This document shows positions 42,702-52,845 of a DNA stretch of 64,000 nt, in pieces. The translations under genes and the position numbers were made by a program. Positions within the stretch are counted from its first letter, which is position 1. Every line of letters starts with the position of its first letter. This stretch comes from Micromussa lordhowensis (Eukaryota > Cnidaria > Anthozoa > Scleractinia > Lobophylliidae): assembly GCA_964020085.1 (NCBI GenBank), contig OZ026595.1:10361016-10425015 (forward strand), in the 5' to 3' direction. The notes under the pieces were generated by a model. It made no database searches. It was not told the DNA's origin and saw only the letters and a program-made list of their open reading frames with translations.

Positions 42702-42735
42702 AAGACTGCATCATGGTTGTAAAATTCAGTTGGGT

Positions 42736-43062
42736 ATGGCTCAGCGACTAAGAAAGAACCAGGACTTTATGAATTTTCTTGCCAAGTGTACTCCTGCTCA
42801 ACGGAAGGCAATTTTAAAAGTAGCCGATGAGGCTTTAGTAAGAACTATTTTTGAGTGTATTTTAAACGTTCTTAAAGAAACGGTGCCTGTTAGTAAACCG
42901 GCAAAAAGAAAACTTTTAGTCCACAAGAAATCTTTGATTGCTCTCGCCGAGAAAAGCACCCCACTTCACAAGAAAAGGAAAATTTTGGTGCAACACGGAG
43001 GAAACTTTCTAGGCGTATTGTTACCACCTGTGCTTCGTGTGCTGAGCTCGATTCTCACCTAA
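42736..43062 (+). CDS. Maverick A basic core-like protein
   Basis: 108 codons from the ATG at 42736 (MAQRLRKNQDFMNFL). This start was chosen because it follows the ATPase stop and begins the conserved part. The N-terminal helical region (CTPAQRKAILKVADEAL) is followed by a very basic stretch (KPAKRKLLVHKK) and a hydrophobic end (GGNFLGVLLPPVLRVL). Such basic proteins with a hydrophobic tail sit beside capsid genes in Mavericks and resemble adenovirus core/pX-like proteins (inference). The frame is intact. Confidence 0.6.
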   Translation: MAQRLRKNQDFMNFLAKCTPAQRKAILKVADEALVRTIFECILNVLKETVPVSKPAKRKLLVHKKSLIALAEKSTPLHKKRKILVQHGGNFLGVLLPPVLRVLSSILT

Positions 43063-43064
43063 AA

Positions 43065-43841
43065 ATGAATTATACACGACGCATGGTTCTCGTCCCTGAG
43101 AATACATTGGAAAGAATGCAGCAACGTCAGCAGATATTAACGCCACCCGTGACACAAACTCTGAAAAACTTAGACAGTGAGATGAATGATATTCTATCCA
43201 GTAAACAGCTAAATGATGAAGAAAAAGCAACACTCTATAATCAAGTGTTGCAGCGTTACCTGACTTATTACGATCAGCGAAAAGGACAACCACTTCACGT
43301 GAAATTAGCAACCCCCAAGTCCTTAGAAACACCGAAACCCGAAGAGAGTAAAGAAAGTACTAAGAAATCCACTGAAGTAGAAACTGCTATTCCAACTGCA
43401 GTGGAACAAGAGGTGATGAAAAGTGTACCCAAGCTCTACAAAACTGGGGCTAAACAACTGTTGGATAAGATTAAAGAAAATCGGGATGTCTTGCACTGGA
43501 ATGAAAAAGGGGAACTGATGTATGAGAGCAAACCCATTCCTGGCTCCCATGTGGTGGATTTAGTGAATGACATTCTGCGTCAGCGAAAAGGATTTGATCC
43601 GGTTGGTTGGTCCGTTTTTGCGAGAGGTCTGGCACGAATGAACATTCCCGAGAACATCGTCCGAAATCCGCAAAGGCAGAGCGCCATCCGGGAATTCAAA
43701 GCAAGAGTTAAAGAGGAGACACCTGAGAGCCCCACACGTTGGTTACCTACACCACCCACTACAAGCTCAGCCCCCGTGAAAAAGCAAAGGCGAAGAGTTA
43801 AGAGTCCACGCCCTCAAGCTGTTCGTTGGTTACGTTTATAA
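43065..43841 (+). CDS. Maverick A conserved structural-type protein, function unknown
   Basis: 258 codons, starting three bases after the previous stop. It is charged and mostly helical. There is a Lys/Glu/Pro-rich linker in the middle, a conserved block with ILHWNEKGEL-like residues (DVLHWNEKGELMY), a helix-turn region (WSVFARGLARMNIPENI), and a basic Pro-rich tail (KKQRRRVKSPRP). Nearby capsid genes suggest a virion role. An AATAAA follows at 43897. Confidence 0.6.
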   Translation: MNYTRRMVLVPENTLERMQQRQQILTPPVTQTLKNLDSEMNDILSSKQLNDEEKATLYNQVLQRYLTYYDQRKGQPLHVKLATPKSLETPKPEESKESTKKSTEVETAIPTAVEQEVMKSVPKLYKTGAKQLLDKIKENRDVLHWNEKGELMYESKPIPGSHVVDLVNDILRQRKGFDPVGWSVFARGLARMNIPENIVRNPQRQSAIREFKARVKEETPESPTRWLPTPPTTSSAPVKKQRRRVKSPRPQAVRWLRL

Positions 43842-43931
43842 ATAACCACAACAGACATTTTATTATTGTAAATACTTTTCTTTATTTTGATCACTCAATA
43901 AAATACGTTTAAAGTAAATTACATGGTGTGT
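43842..43931. terminator. Shared poly(A) region between convergent genes
   Basis: AATAAA lies on the plus strand at 43897-43902 and on the minus strand at 43881-43886, between two genes that end facing each other. Confidence 0.6.
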
Positions 43932-44421
43932 TTAATGAACTTGATGCTGTTTTTTCACTCCTTGCGTGTTTACACGGGTATATCTTTTTAGACCGAGTGG
44001 AAAATGTTTTTCGATAAAGCGTTGAACAAGAAAATCATTTCGTTGTTTATTTTTAGAAAAGCGATGTACAATGATGCTCATACTAATATTACGACAGCGA
44101 AATAAAGCATAATACAAGCAATAATGACCGCACACTTTGGAGTTGATACTTTGCAATGTCGCAGAGTTAAAGCTCCAGTCCTTAGAATTAACTGCTTGGG
44201 GGTAATCCATAAGAGTCGAAAAATTCTCCTTTTTGATCTTTTGTGAAATAAAACGCAACCCAGTGTGATCCAGGCTTCTCACTAGTATCCACGTTGGCAA
44301 TGAACAAGGCTGGGAAGGACGAAACCCTTGTAGGTAGTTTATCCGAAGGGTACACTCCTTGAAATACAGCACGTGTATATCTATCTTTCTTCAAAATAAT
44401 CGCGAGCTGAGTGGTATTCAT
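43932..44421 (-). pseudogene. Maverick A adenain-like cysteine protease
   Basis: It starts at the ATG 44421 (MNTTQLAIILKKDRYTR), just after the capsid stop. The first frame has the catalytic His in GSHWVAFYF and the acidic residue in FFDSYGLPP. A frameshift near 44200 moves the rest, including the catalytic Cys in VCGHYCLYY, to another frame. The order His, Asp, Cys is that of adenovirus-type proteases that mature capsids. It is broken as written. Confidence 0.85.
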
Positions 44422-44422
44422 T

Positions 44423-45755
44423 CTAGCTTGTGTAGTCGTACAGAACGTTACGACTCGCATCAATCTCAATCACGTTTTGAAACTCGGCGTAGATGATGAG
44501 GTTAACTGTGTTGGGGAGTGCTTGTCCAAAATGAATCTCTACTCGTAGGTTACCTTGTTTAGTAAGCTCAAAATGATCACCCAAGCAGTGGTCTGGGCAC
44601 AAGTCAAAGCAGAACGCCGTGTAGCCAGAACCATAATCCCCTCTATTTATTTGATTGCCAGCATCCTGGGAGAGCTTTCCTGTTCCAGAAAAAAGGCTTT
44701 GAAATCCGGCTATGAAATTTTGACCACCAGCCTCACTAAATTTGAGAAACAGGGGTTTTCTCGGTATCTGTTCCCCATCCACGTACACACCCACTTGAGT
44801 TAGGTTATGGTGTTTGAAGTTATACGGGTTGGAGGCGTAAGTCCAATTATAAGCTTCTGTATCCACCAGTACTAAGACTAAGCGCTTTGGGATAAGACCG
44901 AGGAAAAGGTTGTCTGGAGTAAAGCTACTGAACCCTCCGGGGATGGAGATAACTTTACAATCCACTCGGCGAATGGGGTACCTGGCAGTCGTTTGCTTTA
45001 GAGCAGCTGCATGTCCCAGGGTAATGGAAGAGACCACTTTGACTTTTCTAACGTATAGAATTGCTTCCGTGATAACCACTTTAAAATTAGCTCCGGGGAC
45101 TGATGAGACCAAGCAGAAGGAGATTTTGGCTCTGTTGAGTTTTAGTCGTAGATTAACTCCGTTCAAAATTAAACGGTCTTGGAAGAAAATATCGCTGTGG
45201 ATTGGTCTCACCATGTCCACTGTCTTACTTTCCTCTGTGAATGTATAACGAGCTTTTAAGCCCATGTTAGCACGCATCATCAGCCACAGGGTCCACGACA
45301 TCCATCTTTCCAGGGGTATCTTTGTAAAACATGGCCATAGATAGTTGACTTGATTTCGCGTCTCCCCCATAGTTAAACAGCGTTTCAATCATAGCACGAT
45401 AAGGGTAGGTGTTAGTTGATGGTGAGATTAGTCGCTCGTTCAAAGAAACATCCACCTGTGAAAACAGGGAATGTAGAAATAGATTCACGGGTCCCACTTT
45501 TGTCCCGGCATCTAAAGCGCTACCATTTGCTTTGGTGATCTTGGCTTTCACAAACAGTTGGGTTTTTGCCAAATCTAAATATTCTTCTCCAGATCCAGAT
45601 ACGTTAAACTCGATCGGACCGCTATCAGTGATGTTACTAAGGGGGTGATACTCAATCCATTGACCCTTGGTGATAGATGTTTGTGTAGCGGGAATGCTGA
45701 AAAGATCAAGTTCTGATTTCGTACACTCTTGAGATTCGTGATGAACAAAAGCCAT
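44423..45755 (-). pseudogene. Maverick A major capsid protein
   Basis: The N-terminal part (45755-45267) begins MAFVHHESQECTKSELDLF and has the IEYHPLSN and GPVNLFLHSLFSQVDV blocks. The remainder (45388-44423) has FQDRLILNGVNLRLKL, IPKRLVLVLVDTEAYN, and YGSGYTAFCFDLCPD, and ends VIEIDASRNVLYDY. The two parts overlap in different frames, so a single frameshift near 45300 splits an otherwise whole gene. The family is the Polinton double-jelly-roll capsid, known in nematodes as F54H12.2-like. Confidence 0.85.
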
Positions 45756-45757
45756 TT

Positions 45758-46204
45758 CTAATTTAAGAAATAAAATTTCTCTTCGGGTTTCTTTTTCTGC
45801 AGAGGTGTTCTCTGTTTCTTGCCTGGAGGCGAACTGTTTTTTATTGGTTGTGCTTTCCTTTTTCTAGCCTTCCGACCAGCGCCTGACTGCGATGAATTCT
45901 GGGAAGGTATGCCACCGAGGACTTGTTGTACACGCTTTGATGTTGCCGTTTTAAGGTTTTCTCCTGCCAACATGTCTTGCGCAACATTGACTCCAGTTTG
46001 TAAAGCTTTTTTTCCCAGTGCTTTCGCGCCTTGTTTCAGGTGTGGTGTTGCCCAACGCAAAAGACCTTTGAAAACGGAAACTAATCCATATCCTCTTTGT
46101 GAGCGAGCACCATGGAAAGCAGGTAGGTTTCCTCCCATTTGCTTTGCTTGATTTAGGTAGCACTGTTCATACAATTTATGATTTGGAGTGTGAATTTTCC
46201 TCAT
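45758..46204 (-). CDS. Maverick A minor basic structural protein
   Basis: 148 codons from ATG. It begins MRKIHTPNHKLYEQCYLNQ, has a Gly/Ala/Lys-rich amphipathic region (LRWATPHLKQGAKALGKKAL), and ends in a basic Pro/Lys tail (RKARKRKAQPIKN). It is placed between penton and major capsid, like pVI-type minor proteins (inference). Open. Confidence 0.6.
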   Translation of the reverse strand: MRKIHTPNHKLYEQCYLNQAKQMGGNLPAFHGARSQRGYGLVSVFKGLLRWATPHLKQGAKALGKKALQTGVNVAQDMLAGENLKTATSKRVQQVLGGIPSQNSSQSGAGRKARKRKAQPIKNSSPPGKKQRTPLQKKKPEEKFYFLN

Positions 46205-46212
46205 TTCACCAA

Positions 46213-46972
46213 TTAAAAGTATGCGGGTTTGCTCTCACGGAAATGAAGTGTTAACAACACATTTCCAGACTCAAATGGTGCAGATTACCCCGTGTCACGC
46301 CTTATATTGACTTCAATCGTTTCAAACGCCTTTCTATCAATAGGAATGTACTGCGGGCGCAGGAAGGACTTGTTTACACGCTGACCATTAACCCCTTCTA
46401 CCGGAACAATGCGGAGCAATGGTACAAGCACATCTCCAACGTATTGTGCTTGGGCGATGTCACAATAAATCTAAAGGTCGTGAAAGCTATGTTCCAGGTC
46501 CGCTTCTCTCTCACCTGTGCTTCTCTTTGAAATAACTTGAGAGGTAGATTGAAAGCCAAGTATGTGTCCAATATTTTCCAGAGCAATTTCTGCGTTGTTT
46601 TGTAAGCCAATAGTGACCTTCCGGTTTAGAGAATCATATGAGAATTTCACATCGTCTTTGAAACGATCTTTCTTTGACACCGCTTCGTTTATCGTAGTTA
46701 TAAGATCACCAATGGAAGAATAATGTCCTGGTGGAATTGTTATAACGTCCCATACTTCACGCTGTTCTCGATTGCGAAGGAGGAATCGATTTAGAAAATT
46801 TCCTTGAACATTATTCCAGCTATGTGGATAGTGAATTTCTGTCAAGGCTACCTCCCACTCCCTTCCAAAGTAATGGTTTGAGGTAAGCTCACCCGGTATT
46901 CAGTTAATGTGTTTTGTGGGAATTTATCCAAGCTGCTATTGCTGGGTAGATGCAGATAAAACTGTGTTACCC
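46213..46972 (-). pseudogene. Maverick A penton-like minor capsid protein
   Basis: It begins near 46972 with MGVTQFYLHLPSNSS. A frameshift near 46850 leads to the main frame (TEIHYPHSWNNVQGN, then IGDLITTINEAV, then LENIGHILGF). An in-frame TAG lies at 46471-46473, followed by YVGDVLVPLLRIVPVEG. Another frame change near 46285 precedes FESGNVLLTLHFRES and the end at 46213. This is the usual Maverick penton-type protein. Three lesions. Confidence 0.75.
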
Positions 46973-47094
46973 CCATGATATCTTGTGTTTGAATGATCTT
47001 TCTATAGAGGGGTTCTTACTTTATAATAAGACAGACAACAGCATGTTCACATTTATTCTCCTTTATTTTTTCTTTTTTACTTTTTTAAACTACA

Positions 47095-47616
47095 TTACAA
47101 GTTTGAAATGTTCTTTTCAGACACCCAGCTGTTAAATTTATCTGAGTACCCCCTCCATTTAACAAAATATTCAGTCACGCCACTACGCTTTCTCTTGCGT
47201 AAAACCTTCTCTACTCGGTAAACATCATCGTTCTTAATTATTTTTTGCAGTTCAGGTTCGTAAAATGTTCCATCTAAAATTTCACCAGCATCATCTTTAA
47301 GCTTATAGACTGGTACTTGACGTGGAAATCGTTTGTAAACAGTAAACAGTTCTTCCGTAAAATTAGGCAGGTAAGACTTTTTAAAGATTCGCTTCACTTT
47401 ACTAATTCTCACACGATCCCCCACTTGAAACTTAAAACGTACACGCATCTGTATATTATTACCGTACAATGTATGCCAGACTTCACCTTCGTTGGCTTCC
47501 GTGACTTGACCGGGTTTCATATTTATGCTACGATGGTAAGTGTTATTGTAAGACTTCACCAACGTAGGTAATACATCAATGTAAGTAAGAGTGTTTTTGT
47601 AAGTGAAGTATTTATA
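47095..47616 (-). pseudogene. Maverick A integrase, C-terminal part with chromodomain
   Basis: The C-terminal portion of an rve integrase begins at the Maverick B insertion point (47616). It contains VLPTLVKSYNNTYHRSINMKP, an SH3-like region (KFQVGDRVRISKVKR) and a C-terminal chromodomain (YRVEKVLRKRK, then YFVKWRGYSDKFNSW). The N-terminal and catalytic part is at 63203-63757. The frame is continuous across the removed insertion. Confidence 0.85.
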
Positions 47617-48015
47617 AGTAGTTATACAGTTGGGGGGACCAGGACTGTTTTCATATTGGATTTCTGTCCTGGATTGTTTGTGTTGTATTTCTTTAATCTT
47701 ACCCCCAACTACAGAATCCAAGGTCAAGGTCAAATAACTTTTTCCAAGGTCAAGGTCAAATAATTTTTTCCAAGGTCAAGGTCAAACATAAAATCCAAAG
47801 TCCATATCAAACACAGAATCTAGGACAAGGTCAAACACAAAATCCAAATCCATACCCCCAACTGTATAACTACTCATTTGGATTAATCAAACATAGAATA
47901 AAATCAAGCCCACTTTCCAAATATATATCAAACACAAAATCCAAATCCATATCAAACACAGAATCCAAGGTCAAATCTTATCAGCTTATTCAGTCGGCTT
48001 ATTCAGTCGGCTGAA
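47617..48015 (+). repeat. Maverick B left terminal inverted repeat
   Basis: About 0.39 kb, mirrored at the right end with only a few differences. Its outer 258 bp (47617-47874) are themselves bounded by inverted copies of the 20-bp terminal motif. It holds several CAAGGTCAAGGTCAAA blocks. The end of the TIR near 48015 is approximate. Confidence 0.9.
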
Positions 48016-48402
48016 TCAAACATGGAAAACAGATGTATTTATTATGATGGTATCAAAAGCTTCCTTATAGGAATAAAAATTTAATCATTTTTATCTTCTA
48101 CTATGTTTCATGATGTCGATCTTTCATTGTTTGACTTTCTCAGAAAACCAGATGTTATATTCGGGGAATCCTCGCTGGTGTTTCAATTATAAATTTTGTG
48201 AGTAAAGTTTACTCAGAAAGTTTACTCATAAAGTTTACTCGAAAAGTTTACTCGAAAAGTTTATTCTGATATTTGCATGACAGCTGTGGTGTGTTATACA
48301 TAATTTATCACCTGCATTGGTGGATCACTCAATGGATTTGAATTTTATCCTTTACTTAGTGACATAAAATACAATCAGTCATTTGCGAAGGTATTCAAAC
48401 CA
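48016..48402. other. Leader region of Maverick B
   Basis: AT-rich, with four to five copies of 'aaagtttactc' at 48205-48270. No gene. Confidence 0.5.
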
Positions 48403-49441
48403 GTGACCACCAAACTGGATGATGTCATTGAAAGTAATTTAAATTTAAGGATGCCTCAAATGAGGAAAAAAACAACCAAGAAAGGTGAAGTTCCAGGTTA
48501 CGGCATTGATATTGATGATGAAGTTGAAGACTTGAATTTGGGTAATCTTTATGATGAACAACCTATACAACCACAGCAAGAAAAACAAATAGGACCAATA
48601 CCAACAATACGTGTCGATCCTCCAGACGCGCCACCTAAATATGATTACAGTGAAACTGTTGATTATGGAATCCCTAATGAGGAGATGGCGGTTGAAATAT
48701 TGAAAGAATCAGGTTTGGATGACTATAAAGCTATGAATGAGGAAATTGACAATCCGGAAATAACATTCGAGAAAAAAATGAAATATATTGATGATAATAT
48801 TAAACATGCGAAAAAAGAAAAACAAAGATTGAACGGTTCTAGATTAGCTGCTCAAAACAAATACAAGAAGAATAAAAATGAGCCTCAATTTCATGAAATG
48901 ATGCAGAGGATAGAATATGCTAGACAAACGCTTGATAAATACATTAAGATCGTTGAAGAACAAAAAAAAAGGATTGAAATTGAAGAAATCAATACATGAA
49001 GGTAAAGGTATTAAGGGCCGAGGAATAATAAAGAAAGCCGAAAAAGAGAGGAATAAAATTAAAGGTTATAAGTCAAAAGTCACAAAAGATTACAATAAGG
49101 GGGTTATATCAGCAGCTGATATGCGGATTAAGAACAAACAGTTGGATGATGCTAGAGCTGCATTGAATGAATACATATCGCATTATAAGACTAAAGTGGC
49201 AACAATCAAAGGTTCCAGGATCAGAGGTGGAAATGTCATGTTTTTCAACGATGCTAATCAGCTTCTCAAGAAATTAGAATTGATTATTGGTGAAGTTCTT
49301 GCAGGAAATACATCAATTAAAATGAGAAATATGGGAGTCAATATATTGGACACATTATTGAAAATAGCAACAATCAATAGATTGTTATATAATATAACAG
49401 TATTATATAATGGATCGAGAGATTATATTGTCATCATATGA
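48403..49441 (+). pseudogene. Maverick B coiled-coil protein in two overlapping frames
   Basis: Frame 1 (48403-48999) encodes an acidic, Pro-containing N-terminal part (IPTIRVDPPDAPPKYDYSE) and a lysine-rich coiled coil (EKKMKYIDDNIKHAKKEKQR). Frame 2 continues at 48962-49441 (HEGKGIKGRGIIKKAEKER, then LNEYISHYKTKVATIKGSR). The switch coincides with a run of nine A residues (48962-48970), so either one mutation or ribosomal slippage joins them. The 3' end overlaps the penton start. The family was not recognised; gene position suggests a virion protein. Confidence 0.5.
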
Positions 49442-50048
49442 CGTCAAAGGTGAAGGAAACAACACTCCTCAGAATTTCACAACTAAATTCAACAGGCCCA
49501 TAATATTGGACAGAAATAACCAATATGCGGTTGGTCTGAACAAAATCATTAACATGTCATTCACATGGTTCAATGTTAACCCCTCATATGCTAATCAATT
49601 AATCAAGTGCAGCTCTGATAGTGGTTCAACGTTTGAGGAAATCACTTTCCCAGCAGGAGTCTGGAATTATACAAAATTCAATACACACATCAAGGACATA
49701 ACAAAGATTGTCAAAGATGGTGCTAATAATAATGAGTATCCTATCACTCTTGAATTCAATGAAACAACATTTAGGGTCACGGTTATGTTAGCCAAAAACT
49801 ACCAACTTGATTTAACAGCAAGTAATTTCAATGAACTAATCGGGTTCAAAAAAGAAGTGTTAAAAAATGAAATTAATACAGGATCAAATGTGCCCAATCT
49901 CAGTCTAGACACTGACATACTCAATATTCATTGTGACTTGATTAATGATTCACTTGTAGACGGTAAAGAAACAGACATCATTTATTCCTTTTCAACCAGC
50001 GTGCCTCGCCCTAGTTACTCATTCACCCTCGAACCAATGAGATCTTAA
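49410..50048 (+). pseudogene. Maverick B penton-like minor capsid protein, 3'-truncated
   Basis: It starts at ATG 49410 (MDREIILSSYDVKGEGNNTPQNF), the typical penton opening. Further blocks are YAVGLNKIINMSFTWFN, NYTKFNTHIKDI, FNELIGFKKEVL, and near the end SVPRPSYSFTLEP. The last part of the protein is replaced by inserted sequence from about 50040, which brings a stop at 50046-50048. No frameshift earlier. Confidence 0.75.
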
Positions 50049-51095
50049 CAGTACAAGAAGCTTACATGTAAGTTTACATCGATTGTGAATCAGTTCGAAT
50101 CAGTTTACTCATCGAGTTTGGCAGTGAAACAATCAAGCAAAGCACTACGAAAAATACATTCTCCCGGTACCTTTGTTTCATCGCTGTTGACTTCATCTGC
50201 AGTTGTTATCATTGTTTCAAAATGAGTAGCTTTAGTTTGGAGAAAAACGGATTTCGGTCAATCGATCTGACCCGCTGGCAATCAACGTATAACCACTGCG
50301 TTTACGATTCTTAACTGCCTTGAACACGAGTTCTTGAAAGGATTTTCGGTCCAAAGATGACAGCAGTCATTGTGAAAATTCTTCATCCTTTCAAATATCC
50401 TGGACTTAGAGTGATAACTTGCGAATAGATGAAAAATTCATTCACCAACTGCCCGCTATGTTTACTTGCCGAGATAGCAAAGGTGGCGCGCTTAGTAGCC
50501 AGGCCTCGCAAATGTTATATAAACCGCCTGGAGCGGTTTATATAGCGTCATATAAGGAACCGTTCGACCAATCAGATTGCTGGAAACTCTTTGTTCAGCT
50601 CTGAAATTATACTAAAACATAATACAGTGAAACCTGTATAAAGCGGACACCGTTGGGACCCTCACTAGTGTCCGCTTAATACAGGGTGTCCGCTCTAAAC
50701 AGGTTCAGAAATAATAGTTAATTATTAACCCTTTTGTAACACGGTGTAAGATCAAAGACTGCTCTTAGCATAATGTCCAGACAGTCAATGCATCAATCTG
50801 AAATAATTTACTTAGCTTTAAAACGACATCGCTGAACAATGTTAACGGTGTCTGAGCTGAGCTTTAGAAGACCTTAGAAGTAAAAAGCCCTTGAAGTGTC
50901 CGCTTATTGCAGGTTTTGTGCAACAAAATGCCTTAATATTGGTGTCCGCGTCCGCTTAACAGAGGTGTCCGCTGAAAGCAGGTTTACTTTACAGTAAATG
51001 TGGGAAGAAAATTTAGGGACTCAAGCTGGTGTCCACTTAATAGAGGGTGTCCGCTTAATATGGGGTCCGCTTAATACAGGTTTCACTGTATTATA
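50049..51095. other. Inserted non-coding sequence with a MITE
   Basis: A roughly 1-kb stretch of different composition separates the truncated penton from the next gene. It contains a short near-perfect palindrome (50515-50545, 'tatataaaccgc' / 'gcggtttatata') and a Tigger-like MITE (50625-51088). No gene was recognised. Confidence 0.6.
50625..51088. mobile_element. pogo/Tigger-like MITE with TA duplication
   Basis: 464 bp. Inverted ends CAGTGAAACCTGTA are flanked by TA on both sides (50623-50624, 51089-51090). The inner sequence repeats 'tgtccgcttaatacagg' several times. Ends and TA duplication are of Tc1/mariner-pogo type. It has no coding capacity. Confidence 0.85.
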
Positions 51096-51470
51096 ATGAA
51101 ACCATTTGAATTCATGAGAGTTTATAATCCAAAGCTTGGTTTATTTGTGGATAAACTCGTTGGGTTTGGGATTATTGTTGATTATATTTTTAAACCAATG
51201 AAGAGTGTTGCGTCATCCGTTGTTAAAAAGTTTGTCAAGCCCTTTGGTAAGAAAGCGATAGAATCAGGTATTTCACATGCAGGTGAGAGGGTAGGAAAAA
51301 AGATATCTGAGAAGTCAGGAGACCTAATAATGAAAAGACTAAGGAATTTGAGGAAGGGTAATGCAGGACAAAGAGCTAAAATAGTTCCACCCATTAAACA
51401 GCAAGAAGAGAGTACAGATATGATCATCGATAGACTGATATCAGGATCTGGTTTGAAGAGAAGGAGGTAG
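51096..51470 (+). CDS. Maverick B minor basic structural protein
   Basis: 124 codons from ATG. A hydrophobic N-terminal segment (LVGFGIIVDYIFKP) is followed by an amphipathic Lys/Ser/Gly region (VASSVVKKFVKPFGKKAIE) and a basic end (GSGLKRRR). Its place directly before the major capsid mirrors the minor protein of Maverick A. A pVI-like role is inferred. Open. Confidence 0.6.
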   Translation: MKPFEFMRVYNPKLGLFVDKLVGFGIIVDYIFKPMKSVASSVVKKFVKPFGKKAIESGISHAGERVGKKISEKSGDLIMKRLRNLRKGNAGQRAKIVPPIKQQEESTDMIIDRLISGSGLKRRR

Positions 51471-51498
51471 AATAAAAATTATGTAATATAATAATATA

Positions 51499-52758
51499 AT
51501 GGCTTTCAGAACAAGTGAATATTTACAGAGAAATGAGTGGGTTCGATATCAACCAGAAAATGTCATTGGGATTCCGGGTGCTGCTCAACACCAACAAAAA
51601 AGTGGGTACAAGTTCACGATTAATGACCGGTCTTCATTCTACGATTGGTATAATGCTTATTTTGAGGTACAATTCCAGTTGCAAGTATTAGCTGATGGAA
51701 CAGGAGTTCCGAATGCAACACGTTCAACAGTTATTAATGGAGCCCATTCGCTGATCAACCACATTATGATAAAGAGTGCTGGTAAGATTGTGTACGATAC
51801 CAATAATCTCCATAAAGTTACGTTTGTCAAGAATCTCCTGGAATATAGTGATGATTTTAGTCGCTCAGTTGCTAAAGATAGTTTTTGGTATCTGGATGTA
51901 ATAGCGGCTGACATGACCGCCGCTGCAAATACAGGGTTTGAGGCTAGACGACTTTTAACATCGCTCAACAAAAATGTTAATGTAATCATACCTCTTAATC
52001 GTTACAGTTTCTTTGAAGAGTTGTATGATAAAATGTTGCAGCCAATGCAACTCGAGTTCAATATAGAGTTACAGAATGACAATGAATTAATATATAAGGC
52101 CGCTGCAGCAGCTGCTGGTCGAGTTGTTGTTAATAGATTCTTACTATGGGTCCCAAGATTGACACCAAAGGACAGCCAATACGATGAATTTGTCAAATCC
52201 TTTTTGACGAATAAATCTTGGACGTATAACAGAGAAATGTATCAGGCTTCCGCACCAACACAAAGCAGTGGATTCTTCCAGATCTCCTCCAGTATTGATA
52301 ATGTTAAGGCTATTTTTGTTTATCTTCAACGAGCTAAAACAAACGATGAAGATGCGAATCCATACCACTTTGACACTTACAAACTGAATGCGGATGATGC
52401 TGACAGTTATCTGACAACGTGCAGATTGGAATATGGGAATGGAGTGTTCTACCCGGAAACTGAAAACGATTCAGAATCAAAAGTAAGGATCTACAACGAT
52501 TTGATGTCTTACGGTATGAGAAAGAATAATTACAACAGCGGCACTCAACTAAACATAGCTAATTACAACTCTCTTTATTCTATCATTTATTTTGATTTAT
52601 CATATCAAACGGATAAAGTAACAAGAGATCCAAAGCAGTTGATCTTCAGGTATAAACTCAGTGCTAACAGTGCAGCTGCTTTCCGTATGCACGCCATTGT
52701 CCTATATGAAGAAGAAGTCATCATCGACAAGATTGGAAATGAAGTGGTCATAGTGTAA
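51499..52758 (+). CDS. Maverick B major capsid protein, intact frame
   Basis: 419 codons with no lesion, from ATG 51499 (MAFRTSEYLQRNEWVRYQPEN). Blocks typical of the double-jelly-roll capsid are YKFTINDRSSFYDWYNAYFEV, INGAHSLINHIMIKSAGKIV, VIIPLNRYSFFEELYDKM, YQASAPTQSS and a C-terminal FDLSYQTDKVT. It differs strongly from Maverick A's capsid. The open frame contrasts with the damaged replication genes of the same element. Confidence 0.85.
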   Translation: MAFRTSEYLQRNEWVRYQPENVIGIPGAAQHQQKSGYKFTINDRSSFYDWYNAYFEVQFQLQVLADGTGVPNATRSTVINGAHSLINHIMIKSAGKIVYDTNNLHKVTFVKNLLEYSDDFSRSVAKDSFWYLDVIAADMTAAANTGFEARRLLTSLNKNVNVIIPLNRYSFFEELYDKMLQPMQLEFNIELQNDNELIYKAAAAAAGRVVVNRFLLWVPRLTPKDSQYDEFVKSFLTNKSWTYNREMYQASAPTQSSGFFQISSSIDNVKAIFVYLQRAKTNDEDANPYHFDTYKLNADDADSYLTTCRLEYGNGVFYPETENDSESKVRIYNDLMSYGMRKNNYNSGTQLNIANYNSLYSIIYFDLSYQTDKVTRDPKQLIFRYKLSANSAAAFRMHAIVLYEEEVIIDKIGNEVVIV

Positions 52759-52845
52759 AAAGTGTGAAGATATTCCTTATTTTGTGTATGTTTTGTAATA
52801 TGTTTTGTAATCAAAAAATTATATAACATATAATATATACGAGAA

